Part shown: piece after piece, positions 48,501-58,602 of the stretch
How positions within the stretch are numbered: position 1 is the stretch's first letter
Layout of the letters: every line of letters starts with the position of its first letter
Assembly (NCBI GenBank): GCA_038503065.1
Contig: JBCAMK010000019.1
Span: forward strand, 1,488,001 to 1,552,000
Direction: 5' to 3'
Source of the DNA: Paragyromitra xinjiangensis
Taxonomy: Eukaryota > Ascomycota > Pezizomycetes > Pezizales > Discinaceae
Length of the DNA: 64,000 bases
The notes under the pieces: model-generated
The model's input: only the letters and a program-made list of their open reading frames with translations
What the model was told of the DNA's origin: nothing
Database searches by the model: none
Made by a program: the position numbers and the translations under genes

Positions 48501-49771
48501 CAAAGGTTGCGCTTTATACTGTGGATACCACCAAGCCCGTCAACTTTTACCCTTGCAACTTTAAAGTGTAGCAAATGTATCTGATTAATTCTGCGGGTGT
48601 TCACTACAGGGTTAGGGTTAACGAGCAAACTAGTCGAGTGACACTCTATGAAGACTATTCTTGTATTTCTGCTTGTGATTTCGAATCTCTCGAAGTCTGG
48701 CCCGTTGCTGCGCTAATCTAAAGAATTAGTATGAGATCTAGTTATGAATGTTTGGGGCGCTAGTACGCGAGGAGTACGTGCTAGCACTAATATGGTTTGG
48801 ACTTATAGCTAGCACCAAGCTTTGAGAGGTAATTGGTAAGGCATGGTAAGTATAAATAATAAAGCAATTTGCTTATAACTTCGACACTAATATTTTTATT
48901 GGCGAGTCTATAATTTCTCAGCTAGATAGAGGACAAATCTACTGTCTCGCTCCTAGTCTATTTTCCTATAACATCTCACTTATGTCATAATTCTTCATGA
49001 GTATTCTCATTCAGTGATATTGAATTATTGATGTTGGATGAGAGTCACTATCGAATCGCGCTGGTGGTATCTAGTGATATGCACTTGGGGGTGAAGTCTC
49101 GAGCGAAGTTGTCAATGGTGTTTACCAAGCCTAATGAACTACCGAACTTTTCACTCCCCTTTGCTTGGTATTGGAAAGGTACTCAAGATTTTAGGCATGC
49201 ACGAGTTTATCAAAATGGTGTTTTTCTGAGCTTGATACGAGTGTGGGTTTTGCTAGACATCCAGCTTGATATCGTTGTCTAGCTTTACATAACGTAGCAT
49301 GTCTGCAGGAACATGAGTTGCCCGCGGAAGGTAACCATCCAGGTACGAGCATTCCCGGTGGCACTTGAGTCCATTGGACCGAGGGGTTTAACCATCAAAC
49401 GAAACAAACAAGATTCTCGCTATTTTCATGCCGGGGAAATATGCAATAAACTACTCCTTTTTCAATTGACTACGAATGCATCGCAATATTGCTGCTTGGA
49501 ACAATATGTTTCGTTTGTAGATGATACATATCTGAAATGCCATCAAACACCAACGGTCGGCAACATCGGGTACTAAAAATAGAAATACTATATGAGCGGC
49601 AAAGCTTGACAACTGAAGCAACGACCTACCTTCGATCCCTCAACCCTTCTATATCAGAACAATCTCCAAAGCTTCTCTCCAAAGGTCAATTCTCACAAGC
49701 CCAACATACTGCATACGTGGAACTCGCCACTCTACGCTACATTCCCCGCTGCGTACGTTATCATCGGAGTC
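45503..49771. other. AT-rich stretch with one miniature element, no supported gene
   Basis: The first 150 bases match the 3' flanks of the other hydrophobins. The frame at 47407-47703 (minus, 98 codons) reads protein-like (PLPINWLRVNSLL, LSHYPEDLTYYER) but has no convincing start or family. A TTAGGG-like repeat occurs near 48609. Other structures are listed separately. Confidence 0.45.
46863..47041. mobile_element. Miniature inverted-repeat element, 179 bp, perfect 30-bp TIRs
   Basis: The left end TACCGTAAAAACTCGAAAAA continues ATTGGGTAGCG, and the right end (47012-47041) is its exact inverted complement over 30 bases. The TA at each outer edge is probably the target duplication. No coding capacity. 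Perfect ends suggest a young insertion or recent conversion. Confidence 0.85.
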
Positions 49772-50308
49772 ATGACGCTCGATAAACAAGCCCCTATAGC
49801 CCCTGGCCAGCCCCCCTTGGCGAGCAACAAGCCGAAGGCGTGGGCCAGCGTTCGGCGGAAGTTCGCGCTGATCACGATGAATCGTAGCACCCATGCCCCA
49901 TCGCCTGACGCGCAAACGGCAATGTCACAGGCGGAGAGCTTTTGCCGTCCGTTCATACAGAATGTCACAGAACTCAGCAATCCCAGCGTCGCTAGCATCT
50001 CCGAGTCGGAATCTGAGCGGGAGTTGGCGTTTGAAAAGCTCACAAAGGAAAATTCAGCACGTAACGTGGAGATTACTTCTGCTACTTATTCTTCTCCGAA
50101 GACCACTGGAAGTCGATCGAAGAAGAAGAAGAAGAATCGAGACAAGGTTGTGAGGTTCATCGAAGAGCCTTATATCATTTCGGACCAAGAAGATTCAGAT
50201 GAACCAGACGAGCCAGACGAGCCAGAGAAACCGAAGGAGATCTTTGTTGAAGCAACTAAAGTGGGAGGTACTATCAGGCTGGTTGAGCAGTTGGATAGTG
50301 ATCTCTAA
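49772..50308 (+). CDS. Hypothetical charged protein, 178 aa, possibly missing 5' exons
   Basis: A single open frame starts with ATG at 49772. The same frame stays open upstream to 49610 and looks protein-like (KPNILHTWNSPLYATFPA), so the true start may lie further left or in another exon. The N-terminal half has AWASVRRKFALITM and a Ser/Thr-rich middle. Then come a lysine cluster (SRSKKKKKNRDK), DKVVRFIEEPYIIS, and an acidic Asp/Glu/Pro stretch (DEPDEPDEPEKP). It ends GGTIRLVEQLDSDL. The lysine cluster could be a nuclear signal. No domain was recognised; the composition bias favours a real, low-complexity protein. Confidence 0.42.
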   Translation: MTLDKQAPIAPGQPPLASNKPKAWASVRRKFALITMNRSTHAPSPDAQTAMSQAESFCRPFIQNVTELSNPSVASISESESERELAFEKLTKENSARNVEITSATYSSPKTTGSRSKKKKKNRDKVVRFIEEPYIISDQEDSDEPDEPDEPEKPKEIFVEATKVGGTIRLVEQLDSDL

Positions 50309-51012
50309 GTTCTGGAGGGATGCAATCTTGGTAGCGGGCAGGCCCCAGCTTCGAGACTTCGAGACTTCAGCTATAGATTGGGCGTATGGATGAAGCTTTC
50401 AATTTGATGACAAGGACTAAAGGTTGAAAGCACTGGGTTCGATGATCCGTGATTCTTTTTTTTGTAGTTATTTTTCTCTGGTAGGGGTTTACGGGTATTG
50501 GGTTTTCTAAATGTCTTATAATTAATCATGTACTGTAGGTCTTGTATCATATGTCTATGTAACAGCATGGGTGTCGAAAACATAGCTTTGGAGTATGTGG
50601 ATTTCAGCCAATTGGTTTCCTATTTCTTTAGGTATTGCATAATCAACAATTTCTTGCTGACTGGCTGGTAGTCGTTATACTTTTACATGTGAAATCGCTA
50701 TCTATGTTTTAGAAATCCGACTTACAAATGATTAAATGTTTTGATTGGTTAGATACATTTAGTTTCTTTTTTTTCTTTTAATGACTCGTGGATGGAAACA
50801 TTTCTGGAGACTTTACTGGTAGTGCCCGAGATCCGAGCTCACGTGTACGCTGGCCACGATGTTTGTTGTGTCAGATCTTACGACTTTCTTCCGTTGCTCA
50901 CGTGCCTAGTTTGGAATCACGGAGGAAGCCGCCATAGGCTAGTAAGGGTTCTCCTTAAAAGAGTGGCGTTAAAGTTGAGGATTGCGCTAGACTAATTCAA
51001 CCTTAGGGAGTG

Positions 51013-51165
51013 TACCGTGTTAGTTCATGCTCATGGGTCAGGTTTGACGCTAAAATTTAGAGTTGTTTTAAGATGCCTACTAGTTATAGCCTCATAGAGC
51101 CTTGCCTATGTAGGCAATTACGACCTCTTGGCGTCAATCATAGAGGTAAATGAGCAATTCTGGGC
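51013..51165. mobile_element. Degenerate miniature element, relative of the 53966 copy
   Basis: It begins TACCGTG and contains GACGCTAAAATTT followed by GCCTTGCCTATGTAGGCAATT and TTGGCGTCAATC. These match the two arms of the element at 53966-54134 in the same order but with many changes. The right end is decayed, so the boundary is approximate. Confidence 0.5.
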
Positions 51166-51580
51166 CAATGACACTTGAGGCGCCTTCCTCTTGGGGTCCT
51201 CCGAATAAGTTGTTTCGTTCCTTTTCCTCGGGGCCCTTCATTCATGGCTAGTGTCAGTCTATACCATACGAATTAGGAAACCGGCTTAAACTTCTCGCAC
51301 TTCCTACAGTATAATTTTTCCACGGAGGAGAACCTAGATAGTATAGCTCCTCCGTTTTCTTCGCCTGATGATCGTGGGGATGGAGCTTTGTCCACCGTTA
51401 AATTTCAAGTAAACTTGAATTGGCAAGCTTAGTTCTTTGTTCGATGCGTTAAGTCATATATCTCTTGTCCACTTAAAGGAAGGGAGAGCCCACAATTACT
51501 TGAGGACATTGCTAGAAAATAGATGTATTCTCTACTTGTATAGGTAGCTAATTTTTGTATGTATGGCTGCCTTAGATGTA

Positions 51581-51600
51581 AATCAATCAATCAATCAATC
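51581..51600. repeat. (AATC)5 microsatellite
   Basis: Five perfect AATC units in intergenic DNA. Confidence 0.9.
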
Positions 51601-52270
51601 ATAAATACTGGGGTTTGATCATTAGAAGTCACTCGATGCGTTTTTTCACTGTAACTTTTAGAGGCAGAGGCTTCCCCATACGCTTATATATAGAGATATT
51701 GGCAGGCATCTATAGAACCTTCCTTGTTCGTTATATTCTTCAAATTTTCCATTGCTCGAGCTAGTATCCGGGGTATTCTACGGGGCTGCTTCGAGCTTAT
51801 AGTGTAGTAGAGTATATGGGCACTTTTGTTAGGGATATTATATAGAGGAGTATTGCTCTAAGCACTATTCAGGTTATGTGACCTAAAGATTGACCACGTA
51901 TCGGGTAGGAAATAGAACTTCTCGGGCATTCTTGAAGAGTGTGAGGAAATTCGTAATGCTGCTACGGGAGCTTAGCAAAGGCCTATCTTTCCTCTTTGGA
52001 TTATCGTGTGAGTGTTTTGAATTACCCCTTATCATTAAACTGGTTTCAATACGATATTTTGAGTGGCATAGTTTTAAGCAGGTTATTTATATGTAATAGG
52101 ATAGAGGTGTGCGTAGAGCACTGAAATGTAGGCGGTTGTACGTATCTAATGAGATAAGTAGGGAGAAAAGATAAGGATATACATGGATGATGGACTGGGT
52201 CGGAGGTTGAGTAGAGGAAGTGTAATAAGCAAATTGATTAGGGATGAAACCGTAGTATAGGACGTATAGG

Positions 52271-52474
52271 TACCGTAATATTTCAGCAGTCCCGAACGGG
52301 TGACAGGAATTAACCCTGGATCAGTCACAGACACATTGGGGCTTAATTACGACCAGTGAATTTACCTTTCAGGTTGATCTTGGCGTCCGTTTACTGGTCG
52401 CAATTGAGCCCCAACTTGTCTTTGACTAATTCCTGTCACCCAGCCCCGTTCGGTGTTACTGTGATATTACGGTA
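52271..52474. mobile_element. Miniature inverted-repeat element, TACCGTAATAT ends, 204 bp
   Basis: The left end TACCGTAATATTTCAGCAGT continues CCCGAACGGG, and the right end is its imperfect inverted complement (CCCGTTCGGTG, then GATATTACGGTA). Both ends carry TA. Inner segments GTGACAGGAATTA and TAATTCCTGTCAC are also inverted, so the whole element can fold into a long hairpin. It shares ends and inner blocks with the element at 54612. Confidence 0.82.
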
Positions 52475-53903
52475 TGTCATTTTATCAACTTCATGTGTTG
52501 GGTTCTCTACTTACTGGCAAAATTGTTTTTCCTTACCCACGGTCCTTTTTATTTCAACGCCATATCATTTGGCCGATCACTGGAATTGTGCCCTATCTTC
52601 GATGGGTTGAGAGGGAACGTGTCACTGGAGAGATTCGTGATCGGTCGATCTAGTATTTTTAATCGCTCAAAGAGTTCCTAGCAGAGGTGTATAAAAGTGC
52701 AAGTGAAGTTGAAGATATTGTTGGGGTTCTAAGTAAAGATGTGCAGTGAGATTAGGGGATTTCTGGCATGAGTAACGTAACTTAATGCGCATTTAATCAA
52801 TCTGCAGCCTACTCTAAGTTTGTACATAAGAATGCGCCCTAACCTTAAGCAGATCGTGTGGTTTAATCCTCCCTATGGATTGAACTAAGTAGACTTGTTA
52901 AAAAATTTGGTGGGAAAGCTGATATCGGCTTTTATGCTTGTAGAAGTATGTCTGACAAGTTTACGTAACCACACAGTCTGCTTGGTTAGAGAACAGTGAT
53001 TCTATAAGATCACCGTATGGATCTTTTTGAGGCCACATTCCTGACCGAAGCCAACGGATCCTCCGTGGGATCGTTGTGGGGATTTTTTCAGCTTACCAGA
53101 GATATTGATCAGAATAAAGGTATCCCTGTGAGTAAAAGTACATCAAAGTAAAACCTACCAACACGTAGATTTCGTCGAAAGAGCAAGCGTTGCTAAGAGC
53201 GGTGGAGGGAGTATAACAGGGCTTGGATCATAAATCGAATATCTTGTCACAAAAGGATATCAGTTTTTTTAGCTAAGACCGTTAAAACTCGCTACCTTCT
53301 GCCTTGCTAAACTCCCCACTACTCAAATACATAATAGTTGGTTCTCGGTGCCGATCGTGATCTATCACTGAGCGGCAACCTCTGACCGCACTCCGGTACT
53401 GGGGATGTGGGGTACGGGAGTCACATAACTAATTGATAGGGTGGGAAATGCTGGGATAAATTAGAAGCACAACCTCTAACGAAATCGGGAGTATTCCTAC
53501 CCCCGCATCCGCATCGACAGTAACTGGCTACGGTCAAGAATCAATATCACATGTTTAGTTTTCACATTTTCGGGAGATAATGAATACCCCATTCAGCAGA
53601 ATAACAGATCGAACCTATCTAAAGTCTGCATTTTTGTTGTAAGATTTGAGACTTGTGTCCTTGTACAGGTTTGACACAGAGCTTGGGCTGGAAGCCTATG
53701 CTTGGGTGGAGATAACTTCCCGCTCGGCAACCATCGAAATCGCCTGATTGTAATGCGAGCGAGAGCGACAATTTATTCCTAGCCTAAGTAGCACGATTGG
53801 CCTGTCTCGTGGTGAGTTGAAATATGTATAAAGTTTAAGCAGAAAACCCTTTGCACTTAGTGGTTTTCTTTCGTTTTTCGATAGATCTGGCACAGTAGGC
53901 ACT

Positions 53904-54254
53904 ACTGCATTATCTCGGTCATACCGAACTGGACTGTGTGGTGGAAGAAATTCTTAGATTACGTATACCGTATAAACTCGAGAGAGTGGACTTGACGCTA
54001 AGACGTTGGAATTGCCTCGACGGGTAAGGCGCCAGCTAAGGGGTCAAAGCTGAGCAGAAATTTGTTAGAGCCTTACCTCTATAGGCAATTCCAACGTCTT
54101 AGCGTCAAGTCCACTCTCTCGAGTTAATACGGTAGCCGAATGCGTATTGGGGATCAGTGAGGCTCAGTTATAGGTTAGGGTTTAAGCTTGTTCGACTAAT
54201 CCAAGATTTTCTTCTACCATACGACCTGGTTCGGTATGGCCGAGATAATACGGT
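53904..54254. mobile_element. Outer miniature element interrupted by a second one
   Basis: The left arm TACTGCATTATCTCGGTCAT (53904 onward, through CATACCGAACTGG and GGTGGAAGAAA) and the right arm, when inverted, TACCGTATTATCTCGGCCAT (ending 54254), are imperfect complements over about 58 bases. The element at 53966-54134 sits between the arms at a TA. The outer element is therefore older than the inner one. Confidence 0.72.
53966..54134. mobile_element. Inner miniature element, 169 bp, long inverted arms
   Basis: The left arm TACCGTATAAACTCGAGAGA continues through GTGGACTTGACGCTAAGACG, and the right arm is its inverted complement over about 50 bases with very few differences. TA is at both outer edges. 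The two arms make up most of the element, which could fold into one hairpin. It was inserted into the outer element at 53904-54254. Confidence 0.82.
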
Positions 54255-54611
54255 ATCTCGGAAGGACCGGTAGTTGCGACTGATGAGTACCCATATCAAT
54301 TTTTTAAAGCGATCGCGAGTTGATTCCCATGTATGCTAGCTATAGTGATTAATGTAACAAGTGCTGGAGACTATCTAAGAGCTGAGATTAGATGGTGATG
54401 GACTACATGAACCGTATCTGGTAGGACTCATTGATATGCGTAGACCGCAAATTATCGTCAGTACCACTTACTGCCTTAGTTTTTGTGTCACTGTAGGGCT
54501 CGAGGGCATGGGAAACAGTCAAGATTTTAGACCCAACCAAATTCATTGCCCTACTACCTATCATGAGATAGAATTCTTCCAATCTTCCAACCTTCCAATC
54601 TTTGTTTCACA

Positions 54612-54787
54612 TACCATAATCTCTCAGGAGTCCCGAACGGGGCTGGGTGACAGGAATTAATTTTGGATTGGTCAAAGACAAATTGAGGCTCACTTACGAC
54701 CAGTAAATAGAGCTAGAAAGGTAAATTTAAATTGATTCCTGTCGCCCAACCCCGCGGCCCGTTCGGTACCGCTGAGATATTACGGTA
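54612..54787. mobile_element. Miniature inverted-repeat element, 176 bp, same family as 52271
   Basis: It begins TACCATAATCTCTCAGGAGT, then CCCGAACGG, and ends ACCGCTGAGATATTACGGTA. Internal blocks GGTGACAGGAATTAA and ACGACCAGTAAAT match the element at 52271. The left end has lost one base of identity in the TACCGTA word. Confidence 0.78.
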
Positions 54788-55349
54788 TAATAGCTCGTGA
54801 CCCTAGATATAAATTACAAAGATCTTTATGTGTTCCTGCAAACGGCTTAAGTAATCAAGGCCTCCAAGAAAGTCCGAATACCACTGAATTTTTACCGCTC
54901 AAAGCCCATCTCAATTCAAGTATGGTGGGTGCCGCCCTAAACCCGGACCACCTTTTTGAGCTGTTATTCCACTACTCACAGCCGATGGAATTGTTAGAAA
55001 AAGGATATATGGCCTCATATGATACTATTCAAGCTCTATATCTTTTTGCAAGGTATGGCAGCAGGTGGTTGTGGCAGAATAAAAATTCACTTTTGGTGGT
55101 GAAATGCATGGAATGAAACATTCCAAGGAATACCAAATGTGTGACTAAATATACACAGGGACGTTACCTCCCGTATCTGGTTTCTGGAGGGAAGTTTAAG
55201 CATCTATAGGGCTGTGGGGTGTATTTCTGGGAGGGGTTTGATTTAGGAAGACTTTTGATAAGAATTCTCGAATCGAAGAGTTATCTGCAGAATTTGGTGG
55301 GCATTTAGTGAGACATGGCGTTCCATACTCGATTTTAATTGGCCCGGGT

Positions 55350-55500
55350 TTACAGTCACTCACGGGGTGACGGCAAATCGTTTTTGGCCAATCAATGACT
55401 GAGAAAGTTGGCAGCTTAGCAAATTCGTGCTGAAATATACTGCACATAACCCCTGTTCGCCATCAGGCAGGATTCGTCGTCACCCCGTGAACAACTGTAA
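55350..55500. repeat. Inverted-repeat element, about 150 bp
   Basis: TTACAGTCACTCACGGGGTG with following ACG (55350-55372) and CGTCACCCCGTGAACAACTG with following TAA (55478-55500) are inverted copies with a few differences. It is probably a miniature element of another family. Its ends lack the TACCGTA word. Confidence 0.55.
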
Positions 55501-55734
55501 GCTTACAACCACCATAGCCCCTCGCTGCTCAAAGTCAACCCTAACTACAGGCCTCTCAACACTCAAAGCCGGCCTCAGCTGCAGCGACCCCTCAACGCTT
55601 AGAGCGCACCTTAATCCCTCGACACTAGGAATCACCCTCAAATCATGCGTCTTCCTAAAGTTCAAAGCTCACCTCAAGAGAAGCCAATTCTCATTGGGTA
55701 ATCTAGCCCCCCCTCCTTCTGATTGAAGATAATA

Positions 55735-57249
55735 ATGATTGAGATGGGCAGAGTTATGGGCGTGACTGGTGCCGGGAAATCAAACGTGAGCTACCCCTGA
55801 TGTCTGGCAGCTAAAGTTGGAAATTACTGAAATGAGCTATCAGTTCATCAAAACCGTTACTGGCGATCAGAAGATTATAGTCAGTAGACGTTTGAAATCG
55901 TGCACCCAGGAGGTTCAAGCTGCTACGTTAATCAAGATCGACGGACGTCTGGTTCAGCTGGTTGACACCCTAGGGTTCAGCGACACTAAGTTGACAGACA
56001 CTGTTGTCCTGGGGATGATCGCAGACTGGATGAAGCAATCGTAAGTCGCATCGGGCAACTTTTTGCTCCTATCAAAGCTAATACATCTTGATAGATTCGA
56101 TGATGGTCAAAAACTGCACGGCATTGTGTTTCTTCACCGCATTACGACACACGGGTGGATGGTGGATCAGCAAGAAGCCTCAACTTATTCGGCAATATCT
56201 GTGGAGCAGACTTCCTCGAAAATACGGTTATGGTTACAACTATGTGGGATAAACGCCGGGATCCAGAGGACCTCGAAGAAAGTGAGGATGTGGAGAGAGA
56301 TTTATTGAGTGAGCACTGGTCTCACTTTTTGAAGGTGGATACAGGGACCGAAGGCGTCCCGGTGGTCAAGGGTATCGGCGGAGCCGAAGCTGTCGAGCTG
56401 GCTGAGAATGTCCGGAGCGATGGGAGTGCTATGTATGCTCGAAGCTACAACAACAAACAGAACTGCGAAGAAATCATCCGCCGAATCGTTGCTCAAGCCC
56501 CGGGTATCCCAGTTTTACAGAAAGAAGTTGGCGAGGAAGGGAAGGGGATAGGTGAAACAGAAGCAGGAAAAGAGTTGGATAGGGAACTCGCTATACTGCA
56601 GGAGGAACATTTGAAGGCGATAGATGAGTTAGGGAAGTTACATGAAGAAGCATTGAAGGCTAGCGAAACCAGGACGGCTACGATGCTGGAGAAGGAGAAA
56701 AAACTTCGGGAGGAACAGATGGCAATTAGTGAGAGAGATCGTATAGAACTGTCAAAACGGGTGGAAGGGGAGGAGCGTGAGCGAAAGAAAATGGAGGCCG
56801 AGCTTAAAGAGCAGCAGGAGAAGCAAAGAAAAGCGAGCGAGAAGCAAGAGGAGGAGCGAAGAGAAATGGAAGAAAAACTTAAGAAGCAGCAGGAGAAGCA
56901 GGAGGAGGAGCGAAGAGAAATGGAAGAAAGGCTTAAGAAGCAGCAGGAGAAGCAAGAGGAGGAGCAAAGAGAAATGAGAGAGAAGTTGGAAAAGCAGGAG
57001 AAAGAGCAAAGAGAAATGAACGAGGAGCAGGAGGAGGAGCGAAGAGAAGCGAAAGAAAGGTTCGAGGAACAGGAGCAAAGAATACGGGAACTACGTGAGG
57101 CGCAACCGGGAAGGGGGCCTCTCGGTCAGCTTGGAGGTTTACTTGATGATGCGGCTAAGACTATCATACTCGGCTCCGCGGCCGTGACCATGGCCGTGGT
57201 CGATCCCATTTTAATTTCCTATGAATTTTTATCGGAGATTTTGAGGTAG
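55735..57249 (+). pseudogene. AIG1/GIMAP-like GTPase with coiled-coil tail, frameshifted in the G domain
   Basis: Exons 55735-55785, 55844-56040 and 56095-57249. Joining the first two gives a P-loop GVTGAGKS followed directly by NFIKTVTGD, the usual order in this family. G2 is the Thr of KSCTQEV, G3 is DTLGF at about residue 58, and G4 is TTMWDK. Exon 3 starts correctly with FDDGQKLHGIVFLHRIT, but at about 56143-56147 the frame must shift by one base to continue as RVDGGSARSL and NLFGNICGADFLEN. As written, the protein would be garbled there and stop early. After the G domain come some 200 residues of charged coiled coil with repeats of EERREMEEKLKKQQEKQ, then a hydrophobic tail (TIILGSAAVTMAVVDP). 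Either a recent mutation or an assembly error; otherwise the gene is well conserved. In fungi such proteins are of unknown function, perhaps membrane-associated. Confidence 0.75.
56815..57060 (+). repeat. Coding coiled-coil repeat, about 54-nt unit
   Basis: Units encoding EERREMEEKLKKQQEKQ recur three or more times with small changes (R/Q, K/E). They extend the coiled coil of the GTPase gene. The unit is about 18 residues, which departs from strict heptads and points to local duplication. Confidence 0.7.
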
Positions 57250-58602
57250 ATGTCCAATGCTTTATCAACTTGGACTTGGGCCCATTTTTACGGTTTCTTT
57301 CGGTTTACACCTGTCGTCGAATTTCCTTTGCTCGTTTCTCTCTTTGTGTCTACTTCTCTTCTTTCTACTGATTTCAGTATCTTCTGTTTGCCTTCTCGCT
57401 CGTCGTGTGCTCAGCTTTGTCGTTTTCGTTCTCACTATAGCTGGAGGCGGCTGGTTCCTTTCTTTACTTACATGTAGCTTTCACAGAATCTATAGTAGTC
57501 CGGCCTCGACGTTCTCCTAGCCTGTCTACGATTTTCAAGTTTTAGGTTGATTTTTTGTTTTTATTATTATTTTTTTTGGTTATTTGTTTGTTAGTTATCG
57601 TCATAACCCATAGGGTTGGATACGTAAATGAAATACTACTGCTACTACTACTACTACGATTTTCGAATTGCTTGTGATTTACCACTTTCAAGGGACTAGA
57701 TAGGGGTCTCATCGATGCCACCATATCGTGTGATATTCAGTGACTAGCAGGGAGATTCACTCTAATCTCGACAACCACCGTGGTCTTAGATTTATCAGGA
57801 TTCGTCGAACTATCTTTCTGGAGCCTTTGTTATTCTTCTTATCTATTGGATACATCTCATCGACCTGGCTTAAGTCAAGTGAGGAGAAATAAAAAACGGC
57901 GTTGTCCTCAACCCAAGATAATCTTCGGCATTTCCCTCCCGGATTTAAACGCCGCCTATTTATATCCCCCTTATCACACACGGCCCCAGTGGTAGCCCTC
58001 CCTTCTCGCGGCAATCTGCGCTTCTGTTTCCTCTAATAGTCTCTCGTCACCGGAACCTCCGTAAGTATTGCTTTTTTGTCTAGAAGCCGAGGCAGACTTC
58101 GTACACAAATAGGATAGTACCAACATTCATCCATCCGCCTTATGCGTGGCCCTGGTTCGAGGTTCAGAACAGGACGTTCTAAGGGCTAGGGTTAACACCG
58201 AGTGATGTACCATGATGATTATTAAACAAGCGCGAAGAAACAAATCATAAGTTGGTCAACGGTAAACGGCGTAGGAATTGCATAGTATTTGATGTTATAT
58301 TGCGTTCTCGCACGTATCTTCCTATGGGGAAATATCAAATAATCCCCTCACCGTACTCGGCGGGGACTCCCGAACAATGGTCGGGTGAAGAAAAAGGGAA
58401 AAAGTATATACAAGAATAGAAAGGTAATAAGCTAAAGTTAAGATCAAGATTGAGGGAGAATATAAGGAAGAAGTAAAAAAGATAGATATCGTCAAAAACC
58501 GCGTCACGTCAAGTCCAATCCAGCCCTTCAAAATAACTGGCTGAAGACAAGAACCATAAACCCATAAACCAGATAAACCCATACCACACCTAACCCATTA
58601 AA
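57250..58602. other. Intergenic stretch between two genes
   Basis: Pyrimidine-rich just after the GTPase gene and around 57550-57590, with a CTA triplet run near 57637-57656. No supported gene. The end should contain the 3' UTR of the DUF3176 gene on the minus strand. Confidence 0.5.

Larger units (their letters stand above)
50309..55734. other. Repeat-rich stretch without a supported gene
   Basis: Holds a run of miniature inverted-repeat elements (listed separately), an AATC microsatellite and short open frames without domains. The frame at 54922-55116 (plus, 64 codons) reads protein-like (YDTIQALYLFARYGSRW) and may be a gene relic, but it cannot be placed in a family. Confidence 0.45.

Noticed and set aside
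56752..57078. Leu/Ser-rich minus-strand frame of 108 codons
   Set aside because: It is the antisense of the repetitive coiled-coil coding region of the GTPase.
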